This document shows, piece after piece, positions 1-12,284 of a stretch of DNA of 64,000 nucleotides. The stretch covers positions 9,395,991 to 9,459,990 of the forward strand of contig OY744520.1 of the NCBI GenBank assembly GCA_963556195.1, written 5' to 3'. Both the position numbers and the translations under genes were made by a program. The notes beneath the pieces were generated by a model. It saw nothing but the letters and a program-made list of their open reading frames with translations, had not been told where the DNA came from and did not search any database. Source of the stretch: Sepiola atlantica. Taxonomy: Eukaryota > Mollusca > Cephalopoda > Sepiida > Sepiolidae. Position 1 is the stretch's first letter, and the number at the start of each line of letters is the position of its first letter.

Positions 1-148
1 CCAATTTCCATATCTAGTCGCTGGAGCCCAGGCCTGGGTGTAGTATTCTATATATATATTTTTGTCTCTCTAAGAATATTCCTTTTATCTTCAATGGTTT
101 CTATGTTCTCATAAGTTAACGAAGCAACTTTCCACAAAATTAATCCAT

Positions 149-248
149 CCTTCATCATATCTTCATCATATCTTCATCATATCTTCATCAGATCTTCATC
201 ATATCTTCATCAGATCTTCATCAGATCTTCATCATATCTTCATCATAT
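149..248. repeat. 12-bp minisatellite
   Basis: About eight tandem copies of a 12-bp unit resembling cttcatcatat plus one base, alternating between 'catat' and 'cagat' variants. No coding potential is visible. The flanks (1-148 and 249-640) are AT-rich with nothing else I can identify. Confidence 0.9.
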
Positions 249-639
249 CAATCTATGTAACAAACAATCCTTAAATTAGTTGTGATTCTTTGTTATTATT
301 CCTTTCAAAAAAATTATTCACCAAAACTTTGAAACACATGCCATTGCCGCATTCAAACGTATATGATGTGTTTATTTTCTAAAAAAAAACTTTTTCCAAA
401 ATTTATTTTATAATCCGTTACTTAAAATTGTATTTTCGTCATCCATTACTACAGTTATTCTAACCACAATTTTTAATTTATCCTGCTCCGTAATGCGATC
501 AAAGTCGTGTTGCTAGATCTCGTGTGGCTCAGAGTAGATGGGGGTGCAATCAAGGAAATCCACTACGTTTTGTTCTGTGATTTCCGAATGCCAGTGGACA
601 ATTAATAAAATGGGTAGTAATGTTTCCTTGTTTGTAAAA

Positions 640-1060
640 TACTCCCTATCCCCGAAGGTTAAGTTGTTCTTGTGGATGCGGGGGCCAGGTTTATTTTGGC
701 TGATGTTGCGATGAAAAGCTGCAGATTTTAGCTTATCGGGGTTAATTCAGTCTGGGAAAGAGTTTTCTTTTTGACGGCGTGTGGGTGTGTTCATCACGGA
801 TTAGAAGCAGTAAGGTTGAATGGTGATTTGAATGCCATCTTTGACCTCAATATAGATAAGGTCGGAGGAATTAGATGGTGTCAAAGCAGTCTTTTTGGTT
901 GGATAGCCAAGTTCAATCTGTTCAACAGATTTCGTTTCGATCACCTGAGACTGTGTATATGGACCTGGACCAGTAGCACCCTTCTCGTTCAAATACCAAG
1001 TTGGACAAAATTTTAGTCAGGAGACACAATGTAAATTTTATATCGTGCCATTAGTTCAAT
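640..1060 (+). pseudogene. Tx1-like LINE endonuclease relic
   Basis: Plus-strand conceptual translation resembles the apurinic endonuclease domain of the two larger LINEs at 8-20 kb. A GDLNAIFDLNID segment matches their GDWNAVLDPDLD motif. WTWTSST followed by an SYLDK-like stretch matches their WTW...SSYIDRFLIR stretch. Upstream, a GRFILADVAM segment precedes it in a different frame. Frames shift and stops interrupt, so this is a dead fragment in the opposite orientation to the other two copies. The intact family has the endonuclease at the N-terminus of ORF2, and no RT follows here. Confidence 0.6.
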
Positions 1061-2813
1061 TAGTTAAGGCATTCAGACCGTAGAATGGTTACGGACCTGT
1101 GGTGGCGATTTATCCTCTGAGAAGGTTTATATCGATTACGTGTATATTTTACCGCGTAAAGCAAAATTAAACGAAGGGAATCTTGTCAAGATCATTTACG
1201 CGTATGTGTCATCAACCAATTCAATCAGTATCCGCCGTCTACGCTATTTTTGTATACTTCTCCTCTCTCCGCTAGAAAACTATATATGTACATACATATT
1301 TGAAGGAAGCTCTCAGGAAGTGTTCAGCATATATTTAAAAATCTTTGTCATAAAAGAAACTAATCGATTCTGTATTGATAAAATCATCCCTTACAGATAA
1401 AAGGCAGCATCTCGTGTGAAAGTCAATCACTAATTTGAATGTTCAGTCCAATAAAACAGGTAATGGTAGGAGAATCCTCAGTTATAGAGCGATATTTATG
1501 TCGAATTAATTTGTACAAGTTTAGGATTTTCAATTTAATCGCTTATCATATTAACTTTCAAAATTGAAGGTAGGAAAATGGTAAACATTTAAATTTTGAA
1601 TTTAACATTTTACAGCAAGTAAAATATTCATTTATACTAATAACAGACATTTGTATGTTATTCTGTGCTTGTGTCTGCGTTTGCTACATTTAGGCTATTA
1701 AACCTCGGTAGGAATGATTATATATAAAAGGAAATGGTAGTTTGCTTGAAGCATTGCTGGTAAAAAAAGTAAGTATGAATGTGAGAATGCCGAGGCAGGA
1801 GCAATGCAATGTTGAAAAGCGGAAGGTGGAATATGGGATGAACAAAACTAAATGACAAGAGACGGTAAGTTGAGTGAAGGATTCTCGATGAGGTAACAGT
1901 ATAGAGTTGAGCCGAGATCAAAGATTTGGGGTCAGCGAGCGTTAGACACAGTGTGAGTGTGAATAGTGTGATGTGATTGGTTGACGAGACAAATAAACTA
2001 TGACGTTGCACTTGTGACTGTGGGAAAGACATAGGTTTTAATCAGTCGCTCTTGGAACAGCGTGCGAGCCGCACAGAAAAAAATGTCTCTTACTTAAATT
2101 AAGTTGGTAGTTTGCTATCGAACTTTTGAGCGGGCAGATGTCTAAAAAAATGATCTGGAAACTTTAAGTCTGAGTCTCGAATGAGACGGGAAAAAGCCAA
2201 CCCTCTCTACCTCGCCTAGTCAGAAATTATGAATTAGCTAAGTTAGAAAATTCGAAGAACATATAAACTGATCTAGGAAACGGCGGTCTCTCTCCCAGGC
2301 GTTATCTAAAAAACGGACGAATAAAACCTCTGTCTTCTGAATTTCTTTTTGTCGTTTAAAGAGTTTTATTCCCAGAAAACAGATACACCACACTAGACGA
2401 TCGACGGCTGAGATTAGACATAAGATGATCAGAAGAAGATCCACGCCACAACGCAACGAAGAAGAATATTGAATAAGTCAACGCGGCTACGAAGAGCAGA
2501 ATAGACATCACACGTAACTTTCAACTGATTTGTAAAAGAACATTTTGGTAAAAAAAAATAGTATAAAGGCGTTTAGAATAAATTTATGATCATCGTATGG
2601 TCGATGCGCCACAATCAAAGAGTTTAAAATATGCGACAGTGGCGGAAGCCGCGTAAGTTAAGATAAAATAGACCGTATACAGGAGTGTAGACCAGTTGGA
2701 AAGAGATTTTAAACGGTAAAATTCTTTTGATGGCGTTTTAAACCATTTTCGTATTTAGGGAAACGTTAGTTAAAGACATTTAGTAACATATACAGAAAAG
2801 ACCCGTATGTTAG
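1061..2813. other. unresolved non-coding stretch
   Basis: AT-rich sequence with only short ORFs, none with recognisable domains. The part from about 2040 to 2520 is less AT-rich than its surroundings and may be an unidentified repeat. It ends at the TG of the gypsy LTR at 2814. Confidence 0.5.
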
Positions 2814-3037
2814 TGTTGTGGACCCGTTTAGGGGTACCAACAATGAAATAAAAGAACAACAGGTTTAGAGATAATAATAATGAATTGTATTGAACAGAGA
2901 AATTATACACAAGTCAGTGTTGGCAGTGCTAGTGCCTAAATGTACTACAAATTTTCTCCCGGCAAAAGCCGGTATTTATGATAGCAAGTTGCTACCATTT
3001 AGTTATTACTAAAGGGTAGGTAAGTTCACCCACAACA
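2814..3037 (-). repeat. Ty3/gypsy 3' LTR (complete)
   Basis: A 224-bp LTR bounded by the inverted repeat TGTTGTGG...CCACAACA, beginning TG and ending CA as LTRs do. The first ~134 bp recur at 8058-8191. It carries a GTGCCTAAATGTACTAC stretch at 2932-2948 that is also the site where LINEs have inserted in the other LTR. Confidence 0.92.
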
Positions 3038-3051
3038 CCCCACTTCCGAAA
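3038..3051 (-). other. Polypurine tract next to 3' LTR
   Basis: On the minus strand, GGAAGTGGGG sits directly before the TGTTGTGG start of the LTR. This is the position of the plus-strand primer in LTR retroelements. Confidence 0.65.
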
Positions 3052-3052
3052 C

Positions 3053-4440
3053 TCATTCCCCCGGAATCTCAAGGTATATCTTTTTCCTAGGATTCACCTC
3101 GAATCTCCCGGTTAATTTACGTTTTCTTGATGAACGTCTCTGTTCCGGAGGCGTTTTTGGTGTTAGCAGCTCAAATGCGTCGTATAGATCTTCCATGGTG
3201 TTCTCATTCTGATCCGATGGACCTTCCCCTGGGTCGTCCGACATGCGACGACGCATTTGGTTACTGTGTTTTTGCAGGTGCCTCTAGGACCCTCTACAAT
3301 GTACACCGTCCGCCCCAATCTTTTTTCTACCTTTCCCGCTTCCCACACTGTCTTGTTTCCATGGTGTTCCTGGAAGAACACCTTCTCTCCATCCTCGTAC
3401 CTCTTCTTTGGTGTCGTAATGTTGGTCGGTTTCACCTGTTTTGGTAAAAGTTTGTCGAATACCGACTTTATTTTTCTTCGAAACATTACTTCCGCCGAAG
3501 GTACCTGGGCTGGTGTGTTCTCGTTGGGTGTAATTCTATACACTTGAAGGAACTGCTGGAGTGGCTTTTCTCTCGGCGTGCCCGTCGATTTTTTCAACGT
3601 TCTCTTCAAGGTATCAACGAATTTTTCTGCTTGTCCGTTTGACTTCGGATGGTAAGTCGGAGTGGTGATATGTTTAATTTGAAAGTCTTCACAAAATTCT
3701 TTGAACTCTCGTGAAGTAAATTGTGTACCGTTGTCCGATACAACAATGTCCACCACTCCGAATCGGGCAAACAGTTCTTGCAACGCGCATATCGTGACAT
3801 CCGTTTTTGGGTTTTTACATCTAACAACTACTGGCCATTTTGAGTAGCTGTCGACTATAATTTAATAGTAGAAGCCTTCCAATGGCCCCGCGAAATCTAT
3901 GTGATTCCGGGACCATGGTTGCTCTGCCATTGGCCATGGACAGTACTGAATAGGTGGTGCTTTCGCTGCAGACGCACAGCCCGCACAGACCTTCACCTTC
4001 GTCTTTATGTCCCTGTCCATGTTTTTCCAATACACATAAGATCTCATTAGGCTCTTCATGCGTGTCGCTCCGGGATTCCTCCTTATGGAAATCCTTCAGG
4101 ATTTCTTTTCGTACCGTAGCTGGGATTACTACTCGCTCCCGGTATAATAATGTGTCGCAACAGACTGAAAAAGCTTCTGCCATTTGCTCATCGTCTGTTT
4201 GTAATTTATTTTTAATTTCGATAATAAAATTATCTTCTCTTTCCTCTTTTTGTATATCGCCAAGTGTGACTGGCAGCTCTTTTATTATGTTACACAGTAC
4301 TTTACTATAGTCATATTCAGACCGAAGGGATGCTATAACTGTATCCTCGAGCGATTCCGTGTACTTTGAGATTAGCCGCGAGAAACCATCTGCGTGTCCT
4401 AGTCTTTTTGACGGTAAAAATTTCATTTCAAAGTCATAAT
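3053..4440 (-). pseudogene. Gypsy integrase and pol C-terminus (broken)
   Basis: The piece at 3163-3783 holds the second half of the DDE catalytic core: SDNGTQFTSREF with the second Asp, and YHPKSNGQAEKFVDTLKR with the Glu. A C-terminal region follows with an FFQEH...WEAGKVEKRLG segment typical of gypsy integrases. The piece at 3821-4426 holds the N-terminal part, with a CAGCASA zinc-binding segment and HIDFAGP around the first catalytic Asp. Frameshifts near 3606-3830, 4060 and 3163-3256 split the frame. The last ~200 bp continue the tail in another frame to a stop just before the LTR. Integration of element cDNA would be its role, but it cannot be translated intact. Confidence 0.9.
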
Positions 4441-5690
4441 TTAACAGAAGTGTACCCTATATCTGTAGACGGTTTGCTGTGTAAGTTGGCAAGCCTTTTT
4501 TTGGTCCAAGGATGGTGATAAGTGGCTTATGGTCTGTTTGTAGGATAAAATGACGGCCGTGTAGATACCTGTGAACTTTGGTCATTGCGAACACAATACC
4601 CAACGCTTCTTTTTCAATCTGCGAGTAATTTTTCTCTGCAGGAAGTAAAGTTCTTGAAGCGTATGCAATGGGTTTCAACGGGCCATCCGGCATTTTATGC
4701 AAAATGCACGCCCCAATGCCGTAAGAGCTGGCGTCACTTGCAACAATAGTTTTTAGCTCTGGATTAAAATGAGTAAGAAATAATTCTGAAGTTAACTTCG
4801 TTTTTAGGTTGTCGAATGCAGATTGACAGTCGGCGGACCATTCCCATTTACTATCTTTCTTAAGTAACTCATTTAAGGGGGCTCGCCATTTGTGCATACT
4901 GGGAATGAATTTTTCGTAATAGTTTGCGAGACCCAGGAAGCTTTGTAGTTGGGTAACGTTGTTCAGTTCGGACATATTATTTATGGCTATAGATCTTTCT
5001 GGGTTGGAACGTCTTCCATTCTTATCAATGACATGTCCCAAGTATTTGATCTCTTCTAGAAAGAATTCACACTTTGACTCCTCGTGTGTAAAACCAAAAT
5101 CGCTTATCCTTTCGAATACTTTGTGTACGTGCTCACGGTACTCCCCGACGTTCGTACTTTTCATTAAGATATCGTCAAGGTAGCTGATCGAAAAATCGCG
5201 CCCGCTCAACATCGTGTCGATTACCTGCTGAAAAATCGACGGGGCCACTTTAATTCCAAAAGGAAGACGATTGAACTTTAGTAGTCCCCTGTGTGTCGAA
5301 ATACAGAGAAGCTTAGAGCTACCTCCTCTACAGGTATTTGCAGATAGGCTTCACTCAAGTCAATTTTTGAGAACAGTTTTACACCGTTTAATTTTGTGAA
5401 AACCTCTTCTGGAGTCGGCGGAGGATAGTGATTATCTTTCAGCGCATCGTTAAAACCGGTTAAGAAATCGGCACACACTCTGATCTCTCTAGATTTTTTC
5501 TTCACGTAGACGACGGGGGCCGCCCATTCCGAATAGTCAACTAGTGTTCAAATACCTCTCATCACCAACCGGTCTATTTCAGCATTAAGTTTTTCAAGTG
5601 AGGCAAATGGTACACTTCGTTTTCTCTTAAAAACGGGATTCTTATTTTCTATTAGTTCAAAACTCGCCTTCATTTTAGTACAGCGTCCTA
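4441..5690 (-). pseudogene. Gypsy reverse transcriptase and RNase H (broken)
   Basis: The frame at 5278-5505 carries RT motifs RVCADF and FSKIDLSEAYLQIPV (first catalytic Asp). The frame at 4457-5248 begins PSIFQQVID and has the YLDD box at about 5171-5182. It continues with KYLGHVID, FLGLANYYEKFIP and RNase H motifs (SDASSYGIGA, KEALGIVFA, TDHKPL). A frameshift near 5250-5280 separates the RT fingers from the palm, and a stop near 5510-5548 separates them from the upstream frame. Order and motif wording match Ty3/gypsy pol. It lies between protease and integrase. Confidence 0.93.
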
Positions 5691-6420
5691 ATTCATTAGA
5701 AAACACCTCGGGGAATGACTCTTTCAAATCCTTCTTCAATTGTTCTGCTTCAGCAGAAAGGTTCTCTATTCGTTGACAATAGGCGCTTACTGGCGAATCC
5801 CAGAGCTGGAATTGCTGAATCCAATCTGTACCGAACAAGTTTCCTGTATTTTTCATTACGAACATGCGTAATTTTAATGTCTTATCTTTTAGTGTCACTT
5901 TTGAAATGACTTCCCCTTCAAAGTTTATTCTTTCTCCGGTTACCGATCGAGCAACTGTGCGTAGCATAGTCGGTCTGCCGATCTTTTTCCAGGTATTAAT
6001 ATTAATAATTGATAGGTCAGACCTTGAATCAAGCTGTAGTTTCACATCTTGATTGTTCATTTTTACCGTAACATACTTTCGTATGTTTACGTTGCCACCA
6101 TCAATTCTAGTTGTTTTTATGCAACTTTTTTTTCTAGTGTTACTTCTGCAATGTGAGGCTTTGTGTCCCATTTTATGGCATTTGTCACAATTTTTCCATT
6201 TAAAATGTAGATCCCCGCAATCCCAACAAGGGTGGTTGGGCAATTCTTCATCTGACCCTTGAGGCAAATCCTTCCTGAATTTTTCCTTCGAAGAGTATGA
6301 TTTATTTGAAAAACGACGAACATTTTTAATATTATAAATTGCTGCTTCCTCTATTTCTTTAGCTTCCTTTTTCTCGGAAATATGTCGTTGACAGCTTTCG
6401 GCCAGCTGTTGCAATGTTTA
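5691..6420 (-). pseudogene. Gypsy nucleocapsid zinc knuckle and protease
   Basis: This is the N-terminal part of the 288-codon minus frame (5548-6414). A cysteine-rich segment, CWDCGDLHFKWKNCDKCHKM followed by GHKASHC, resembles the zinc knuckles of gypsy Gag. About 70 residues later VKLQLDSRSDLSIINI resembles the aspartic protease active site, with the usual D-S/T-G reading DSR. That substitution would be expected to weaken or kill the protease. The frame runs into the RT N-terminus (VPFASLEKLNAEIDRLV) without a visible gag stop, so a Gag-Pol fusion frame is likely. Confidence 0.85.
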
Positions 6421-7168
6421 ATTTTGCTCGGTTTCTAGTTTGCTTATTGCACGTCTTCTTAACTCTGCATCGTTTTGCGAGGCAAGCCCTTGAACAAATA
6501 TTAATACTTTTAAATTGTCCGGATGATAACTTAAAGTCGTCACAATGTTTATTGACGATCGAAGCAAACGTTGAGTAATCCTGGCTTTCTTTTCGCGTTA
6601 GGTTTATGCATTTCCACCTTTTGTGGAATAAACTTGTTTTGGGGCAATATAGTTCCATTAACATTTTAATGGTTTCATTGAAAGATAGTTCGCCCGTTTT
6701 CTTTGGTAGAATATAATCGACAAATTTTGTATGCTCTGCCGTACCTAGTCTACAAAGAACTAAACGAACCTTTTTCTTTTCTGACCATGTGCTACAATCA
6801 ATGTCGAAAAAATCCTGATATCGACGGTACCATGATTCGAAGTTTAGGTCTCTTCAGGCACATATTTGAAGGTTTCTATAGCTAACCATATTGCATATTA
6901 GTTGAACGCGTCGCTGTCGTCCTTCGTCGTATTTATCATTGCTTGTGCCAGCTGTTCAAATTTTCTCTCTGATTGAGTCTGTTGCTCTAATTGTAATGTT
7001 TTTTATCCCAATCAATTGTTCGTCTAAAGATTTTCTATCTTCTCGCTTTTGTGCTAAATTCTTTTCCTCAAAATATTTCAACAAACTCATTTGCTGCGAC
7101 TGAAATTACTTCTGTTGTTCTGATTGAAATTTAATCATCTCAAATATCTGTTTCGAGAAATCTTCCAT
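6421..7168 (-). pseudogene. Gypsy gag N-terminal part (decayed)
   Basis: The likely start is the ATG at 7168 on the minus strand (MEDFSKQIFEMI...). A stop follows about 20 codons later, and later pieces lie in different frames. The frame at 6359-6664 contains LYCPKTSLFHKRWKCINLTR and FASIVNKHC, which looks like a retroviral-type Gag capsid region. A glutamine-rich, coiled-coil-like N-terminus is typical of this family. Several frameshifts mean no full Gag can be made. Family assignment relies mainly on position before the zinc knuckle. Confidence 0.7.
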
Positions 7169-8037
7169 GATTAAAGAAATATTTTCTTGAAAAGCACTAA
7201 AAACAACGTCAAATAGTCATTCACTACTTCTAAAAAAATACTTCTTGAACAAGAATAAAAGACACAATAGTCCTTCACTATTTTTTCTTTTCAAATGCTT
7301 ACTGTTTAATAACAAACTCAACCCCTTCTCATCACTGCGTCATTCGTGTGTCGAATTCGATCGGCACTTGCTAATCTTTTTTTTCAAAGTTCTTTGAGAA
7401 AAAAAAACGATTTTATTAATCCGGCTTATTTGGTAATTAATTTAATAAATTATAGGTATTTTTGTTCGCATCTGGAACTCTTTTTTTCCAATAAGTCCGT
7501 TTGCCTTTCAGTGTAGGCTGAAAATGCAAAATAGCAAGTAATGGCTATATTAAAAATTGACTAGTTATTCAAGAAAGTAACTTGGTTTTTCTTGTCAGAT
7601 TTTTTTTGACTATACGATTTTACAGTGATAAGTCTGTTCGCAAAATACGTTTGACTAAATCAGACACGAAAAAAAAGAAGTTTTTTGTTGTATGGAGTTT
7701 TATTTTTTCAAACCTTTCAGTTTTATAAGCACATGGTATTTCAATGGCATTTGTTGAACGAGGTAAAATCTCGTATTGAAATACGAAGAACACAAATAGT
7801 AAAATCTGTCTTACATTTTTTCCGTCCAGTAATTATTTAAACTGGTTATTTCTTGTAAGGCAGACTCGTCCCAAATTTGAATGTATTCGATATTTCCAAT
7901 ATCTTCCCGAAAATTGTAAAGCACAGGGTTTTTTTTTCAAACGGGTAGAATTTATTTTTCGAAGGTTGACCGTGTTGTAGACACTGGTTTATCACTCACA
8001 GGTTGCAAGGTCCAAGGTGTTTCCAACGAAGTCCTTT
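7169..8037 (-). other. Gypsy 5' leader, non-coding
   Basis: Between the primer-binding site and gag lie about 870 bp of AT-rich sequence with no ORF of note. It is the expected untranslated leader but unusually long, so it may hold an unrecognised insertion. Confidence 0.5.
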
Positions 8038-8057
8038 ACGAATCACTCGTCGCCAGT
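8038..8057 (-). other. Primer-binding site of gypsy element
   Basis: On the minus strand the LTR ends CCACAACA. After AC comes TGGCGACGAGTGATTCG, starting with the TGG complementary to a tRNA 3' CCA end. I cannot assign the tRNA. Confidence 0.7.
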
Positions 8058-8191
8058 TGTTGTGGACCCGTTTAGGGGTACCAACAATGAAATAAAAGAA
8101 CAACAGGTTTAGAGATAGTAATAATGAATTGTATTGAACAGAGAAATTATACACAAGTCAGTGTTGGCAGTGCTAGTGCCTAAATGTACTA
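8058..8191 (-). repeat. Ty3/gypsy 5' LTR, truncated by LINE
   Basis: Matches 2814-2947 almost perfectly, then stops after GTGCCTAAATGTACTA, where a LINE 3' end begins. The remaining ~90 bp of LTR are not found on the far side of either LINE. Confidence 0.92.
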
Positions 8192-8559
8192 AATATTTAT
8201 TTGCGTAAACTAATACACAAAATGAGGCACAAGGCCAAAAAGGGGAGGGGAAAGGATCGGTCATCTCTAACTTAAAAAACTCAACTTAGCTAGTTTCAAA
8301 CATGACCATCATTCACCATAATACCACATTCATACTATACATCCATCGCTACTCACCATAAGAATTCATACCATAAAATCCTACGTAAAACCCATATAAT
8401 AAATATGCAACGGGGGGTGGGACTAAAAATGTATATATACAAAATATGATATATACAATGCAAAAAGAAATAAATGTTAGTAAACCCCCCCCCCGTTATT
8501 AAAATGTGACAGAGATGCCGATTTGCCGGTCTAAATCGAAAACACGAAAAAGGGGGGTT

Positions 8560-8623
8560 GATGCAGGCCCTAACGTTTTATACTGAACACCTCCTTCGAA
8601 AATATCGAAGGGTGACCTGCATC
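8560..8623. promoter_or_regulatory. Conserved LINE 3' UTR stem-loop (copy 1)
   Basis: An outer stem pairs GATGCAGG (8560) with CCTGCATC (8616-8623). Inside it an inner hairpin pairs CCTTCGA (8593-8599) with TCGAAGG (8605-8611) over a 5-nt loop. The same nested fold is at 14651-14714 in copy 2. One base pair changes C-G to T-A between copies. I infer an RNA element recognised during reverse transcription. Confidence 0.65.
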
Positions 8624-8870
8624 TCCGACAAATCTAGCACTCAGTCACCTAATTGGGGAGGGAAGGGGAGATTAACATGGGGCAGAAAAATAAAAAGCGG
8701 AAGTGCGATGAGGACAAAATAAAAGGGGCATGTAATGTAATCAATCATACACTAGCTAAATTGTTGAACTTAAACATCAACAGAAGATTAGACAGAAAAT
8801 AACTTAAAATAAGTTTAAATCTAACTTAAAATTAAAGCAGTGTTCGTTTCCTGAACCCAATATTCTCTGC

Positions 8871-11800
8871 CTAAGGCATGTCCACATACCACTCTAATCT
8901 AGCGCCAGCCACCTTACACAGTCGCGCTCCAGTCATCCACCTTTCACCAAAATCTACCGAAGAGAATTTCACCCTCTCGGCCCTAATGCGAGCCTTCAGG
9001 TAATATTTGAAAATCGCAATAAGGTCGAGAGAAGTGAAGGTCTCAGCTCCGTAGACTGTCTTGCACCTAGTCTTCCAAATCGTAACTCTCATAATGGCTA
9101 GTAAGCTTAAAAACGTAAACCGTTTTTGCCTATCAGTTATCGGAGCCCAGTTGCAGCATACATTAATGGGTTCCAGGTCAAAAGACGATACGTAAAGAAT
9201 ACGAACGATGTAGCCTGCAACAAGCTTAATCAGCGGCACGACGATGCGGCAAAAAACGAAGACGTGACTTATGGTCTCGTCTTCATCACCGCATCTGACA
9301 CAAGTCGGAGAATTACTCAAGCGTGCTGAATGAAGCCTCTTACCTACCCAGAGTGCATTCCTAATCGTAAGACAGGTCAGTGATGCCTCGTCATTATCAA
9401 AGCACCTTAACCCAGGTGCCCAAAACCAGATTGAGCGAAGCTCTTTCCTCGTAAAAGCGAGCCCCTCAGGCCTATCATTTCGGACAGCCCCCCCTCACCA
9501 TTACCCAATATAATGTCTTTCGAGACAACAACAAGGTGTCAGAGAGGCTCTCTGTCACCCTTGAAAGGAACTTCAACGCATGTCTACATTCGCGATAGAA
9601 GGAGCACTTGTTTCGGGGCAACCTGTGTGCCTCCCCCTCATCCAAGTGCACACTTCTCAAAGCCGGAAAGGCTTTCTTAGTGTCTTCCTTCCAAAAGACA
9701 CCGTTTCCCTCAGATTGTGTACTCATTCGGTCTAGATAAAACAGTCTAAGTGTGTGGCATACTCAGACCGCCCTCAGAAGGATGAAGGTAACAAACATCG
9801 CGACGGACCATAGGGCACTTTCCAAGCCACAAAAACCTGAACAGAGCCGGCTGCATTTCCAACAGTGTATCCGACGGGAGTGGGAGCACTGAAAGACGAT
9901 ATAGGATGATCGGATAAATGTGAGATACACACACCTCCGCTCTCCCCTTTAACGAAAGATTTCTGCAGTACCACAGACCAGCTGCTGCCCTAATCGCTTT
10001 CAGGACTTCCGACCAATTTTTCTCCAGCTGAAGATCAGGACCAAACCAGACGCCGAGTAGCTTGCAAGGCCTATCTGTCCAGCCAAAGGGTCCCTGCAAG
10101 GAGAAACCCCTCCAGGCCCCAATGCGCAAGCCAACAGACTTATCGCAGTTGATGTTGGCCCCCTGTCACGGTTTCATACATTCTGATTTCTCTGTCGACA
10201 ACACTAATCTCGGAATTGCTCGTAACAAGCACAGTCAAGTCGTCGGCATAGACTAAGTACTTCAACGTGGTGCAAGCACCTGCAAAAGTAATTCCACGCA
10301 GGACCGGATTCACTCTTAGCCTGTTAAGGAAAGGTTCCAAAACAAGCACATAAAGCATCGGTGAAAGAGGGCACCCCTGACGAAGAGATCTGGACAATCT
10401 GAAGGCCCCAGACCTCATGCCATTCACTTCAACTCTAACACCGGGGTTCGCATACAAGAGGCGAATCCAAGAGCGGAATTGCAGGCCAAAACCGGTCGCA
10501 GACAAAACAGCCTCTAAGTACCGATGGTCCACCCAATCGAATGCTTTGGACTGATCTAAATAATCAGCGCGGCTTCAGTGTCGACTTTATCAATGATCAA
10601 GCGTATCGAGTGCAAGTTATCCTGAATGGTCCGGCCCTTTACAGAACAAGTCTGTTCGGGGCTAATTAGACCAGGTAAAACAAGTTGCAGACGATTGGCT
10701 AAGATCTTGGCAAAAATCCTTAACTCCGCATTAAGCATTGTTAGGGCCGAACATTATCTAACCCATTCGCACCATTTTTGCTTTTGCGTAACAATTTCAC
10801 TAAACCCATGGTCAAGTACTGTGGAATAGACCCGTTCCTAAATCACGAGTTAAACAAAACTGCCAGCAAGGAAACAAAAATGTGCGACATCCTCAAATAC
10901 ACCTCGTAGGGTAAACCATCAATCCCCGGAGACCTGTTAGGGCCGACCCGCCCTAAGGTTTCCCGGTCTTCATCCTCTGTTATGCAACCATTCGCACCTA
11001 GCCGTTTCGGTCGTCTCAAGACGAGAAAAGTCGGCTAAATAGGGGTCGAATTGTGCTAAAGACAAACCGGGTTCCCGAGTAAAAAGATGCTGGAAATGAG
11101 AACAAAAATCCTCCAGAATACCTTCGTTTGTGGTCACGAGCCCCCCATCCGGCAATGAGACACGAGCGATATGTTGATCAAATGCATGTCGATGCTCCTC
11201 TGCACGCAGTTCAGTGGCCATGTTTGCCGCCTCGTTAGGCACTCTTTTTAACTTAGCCCTAATCACTAAAGCCTGGTGTTCTTGGATAGCCAAAGAAGCC
11301 AGCTTGGCCTTAATTATGGTAACACTATAGCTATCCCCCACCTCCACCGCCCGATCTAATCTAGACTCTAGTGCCACTTTAGCTGCCCTAGTTGATAGGT
11401 TGAGTCGTCTGCTAAAATCGGCAGTAAAGGACCTAATAATCTTCTTAAAATGAATCCACTTCCCATTCCCAATTACAGCCCCGTCAATTCCCACTGTAAG
11501 GTTAGTAATAGCTGTTCCTGGTAGCCCTTCACATCGAACTAAACTAGGCTTAGGTCTATCTAAGTTTACACGGACCCGAACAAGTCTATGGTCTGAGTAA
11601 ACTATTTTATGAAAACTTGGACATTCAACTAATCCTACGTCGACTCTCCTTATTAAGAACCGATCGATATAACTCGAAAGTTGTACCAAATCGGAGTCGC
11701 GTCTAGCTTTCCAAGTCCATACCCTATCTCGGGGCTTTTCATTCCGGTACTTATCGACAAGATCGAACTTATCGAGGAAGTCCCGAAATAATCTAGCATC

Positions 11801-12284
11801 CCGATCGGTGTTAGTACCCCTAGGCCGATTACGATCTAAATCGGGATCCAAGACCGCGTTCCAGTCTCCCGCTAGAATGACCGTCCGAGAAGTAGAATTC
11901 AAGAACTGCTCGATTCACCGAAAGACAGAACCGAGCTCAGAATGGCTATTGGGCGCATAAATCCCGACGAGCCGAAATGCTTTCTCCTTTATGGTAATAT
12001 CCAAAACACAAAGTCTCCATTCCGGATCCATGTAGCTAGGGTCACACGACGTATCTAAGGACTTGCTTACCAGCCAGGAAACCCCCCCTAGCAGAAGAAT
12101 TAAAGTACGCTGAATAAACGTGGAAGCCCTTAGTCAGCGCACCCAAATAGTCCACAGAAATCAAGTGGGTTTCCTGAACACAACATATATCCACTCCGAG
12201 GCGCTGAAGGTCTGTAGCGACCCGAAATTTACGAGCGTCGGCCCTCAGGCCCCGGACATTCAAACTCGCGAGAAAGAGAGCCAT
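8871..12284 (-). pseudogene. LINE copy 1 ORF2: endonuclease, RT, C-terminal CCHC
   Basis: Starts at ATG 12284 (MALFLASLNVRGLR), overlapping ORF1. The endonuclease shows LNVRG, VQETHL, LAGDWNAVLDPDLDR, WTW and SDHRLV motifs across about 12284-11560. RT follows: FRPLTMLN-like and ILANRLQ segments near 10740, LRQGCPLSPMLY near 10370, and YADDLTVLV with YADD at 10239-10250. A thumb follows. Near the C-terminus CVRCGDEDETISHVFVFC (about 9300-9250) is a C-x2-C...H-x4-C finger as in L1/Tx1-type ORF2. It ends YVDMP at 8871. Frameshifts near 11900-12040, 10970, 10550 and 9740 break it into at least six pieces. Confidence 0.92.

Larger units (their letters stand above)
2814..8191 (-). mobile_element. 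Degenerate Ty3/gypsy LTR retrotransposon
   Basis: On the minus strand the order is LTR (8191-8058, truncated), primer-binding site, gag, zinc knuckle, protease, RT, RNase H, integrase, purine tract, LTR (3037-2814). That order, with integrase after RNase H, is the Ty3/gypsy arrangement. The two LTRs are nearly identical over their shared ~134 bp (one difference noted: aataataatg versus agtaataatg), which implies fairly recent insertion. Even so, gag-pol is broken by several frameshifts and stops. The upstream LTR is cut at 8191 by a LINE insertion. No envelope-like ORF is visible. Confidence 0.93.

Noticed and set aside
1718..2032. 104-residue minus-strand ORF
   Set aside because: Low-complexity, Ser/Leu/His-rich composition, no domain, and no support from neighbours or repeats.
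3127..3447. Plus-strand ORFs across the gypsy element (3127, 3257, 3954, 5864, 6053)
   Set aside because: They are antisense shadows of gypsy gag-pol.
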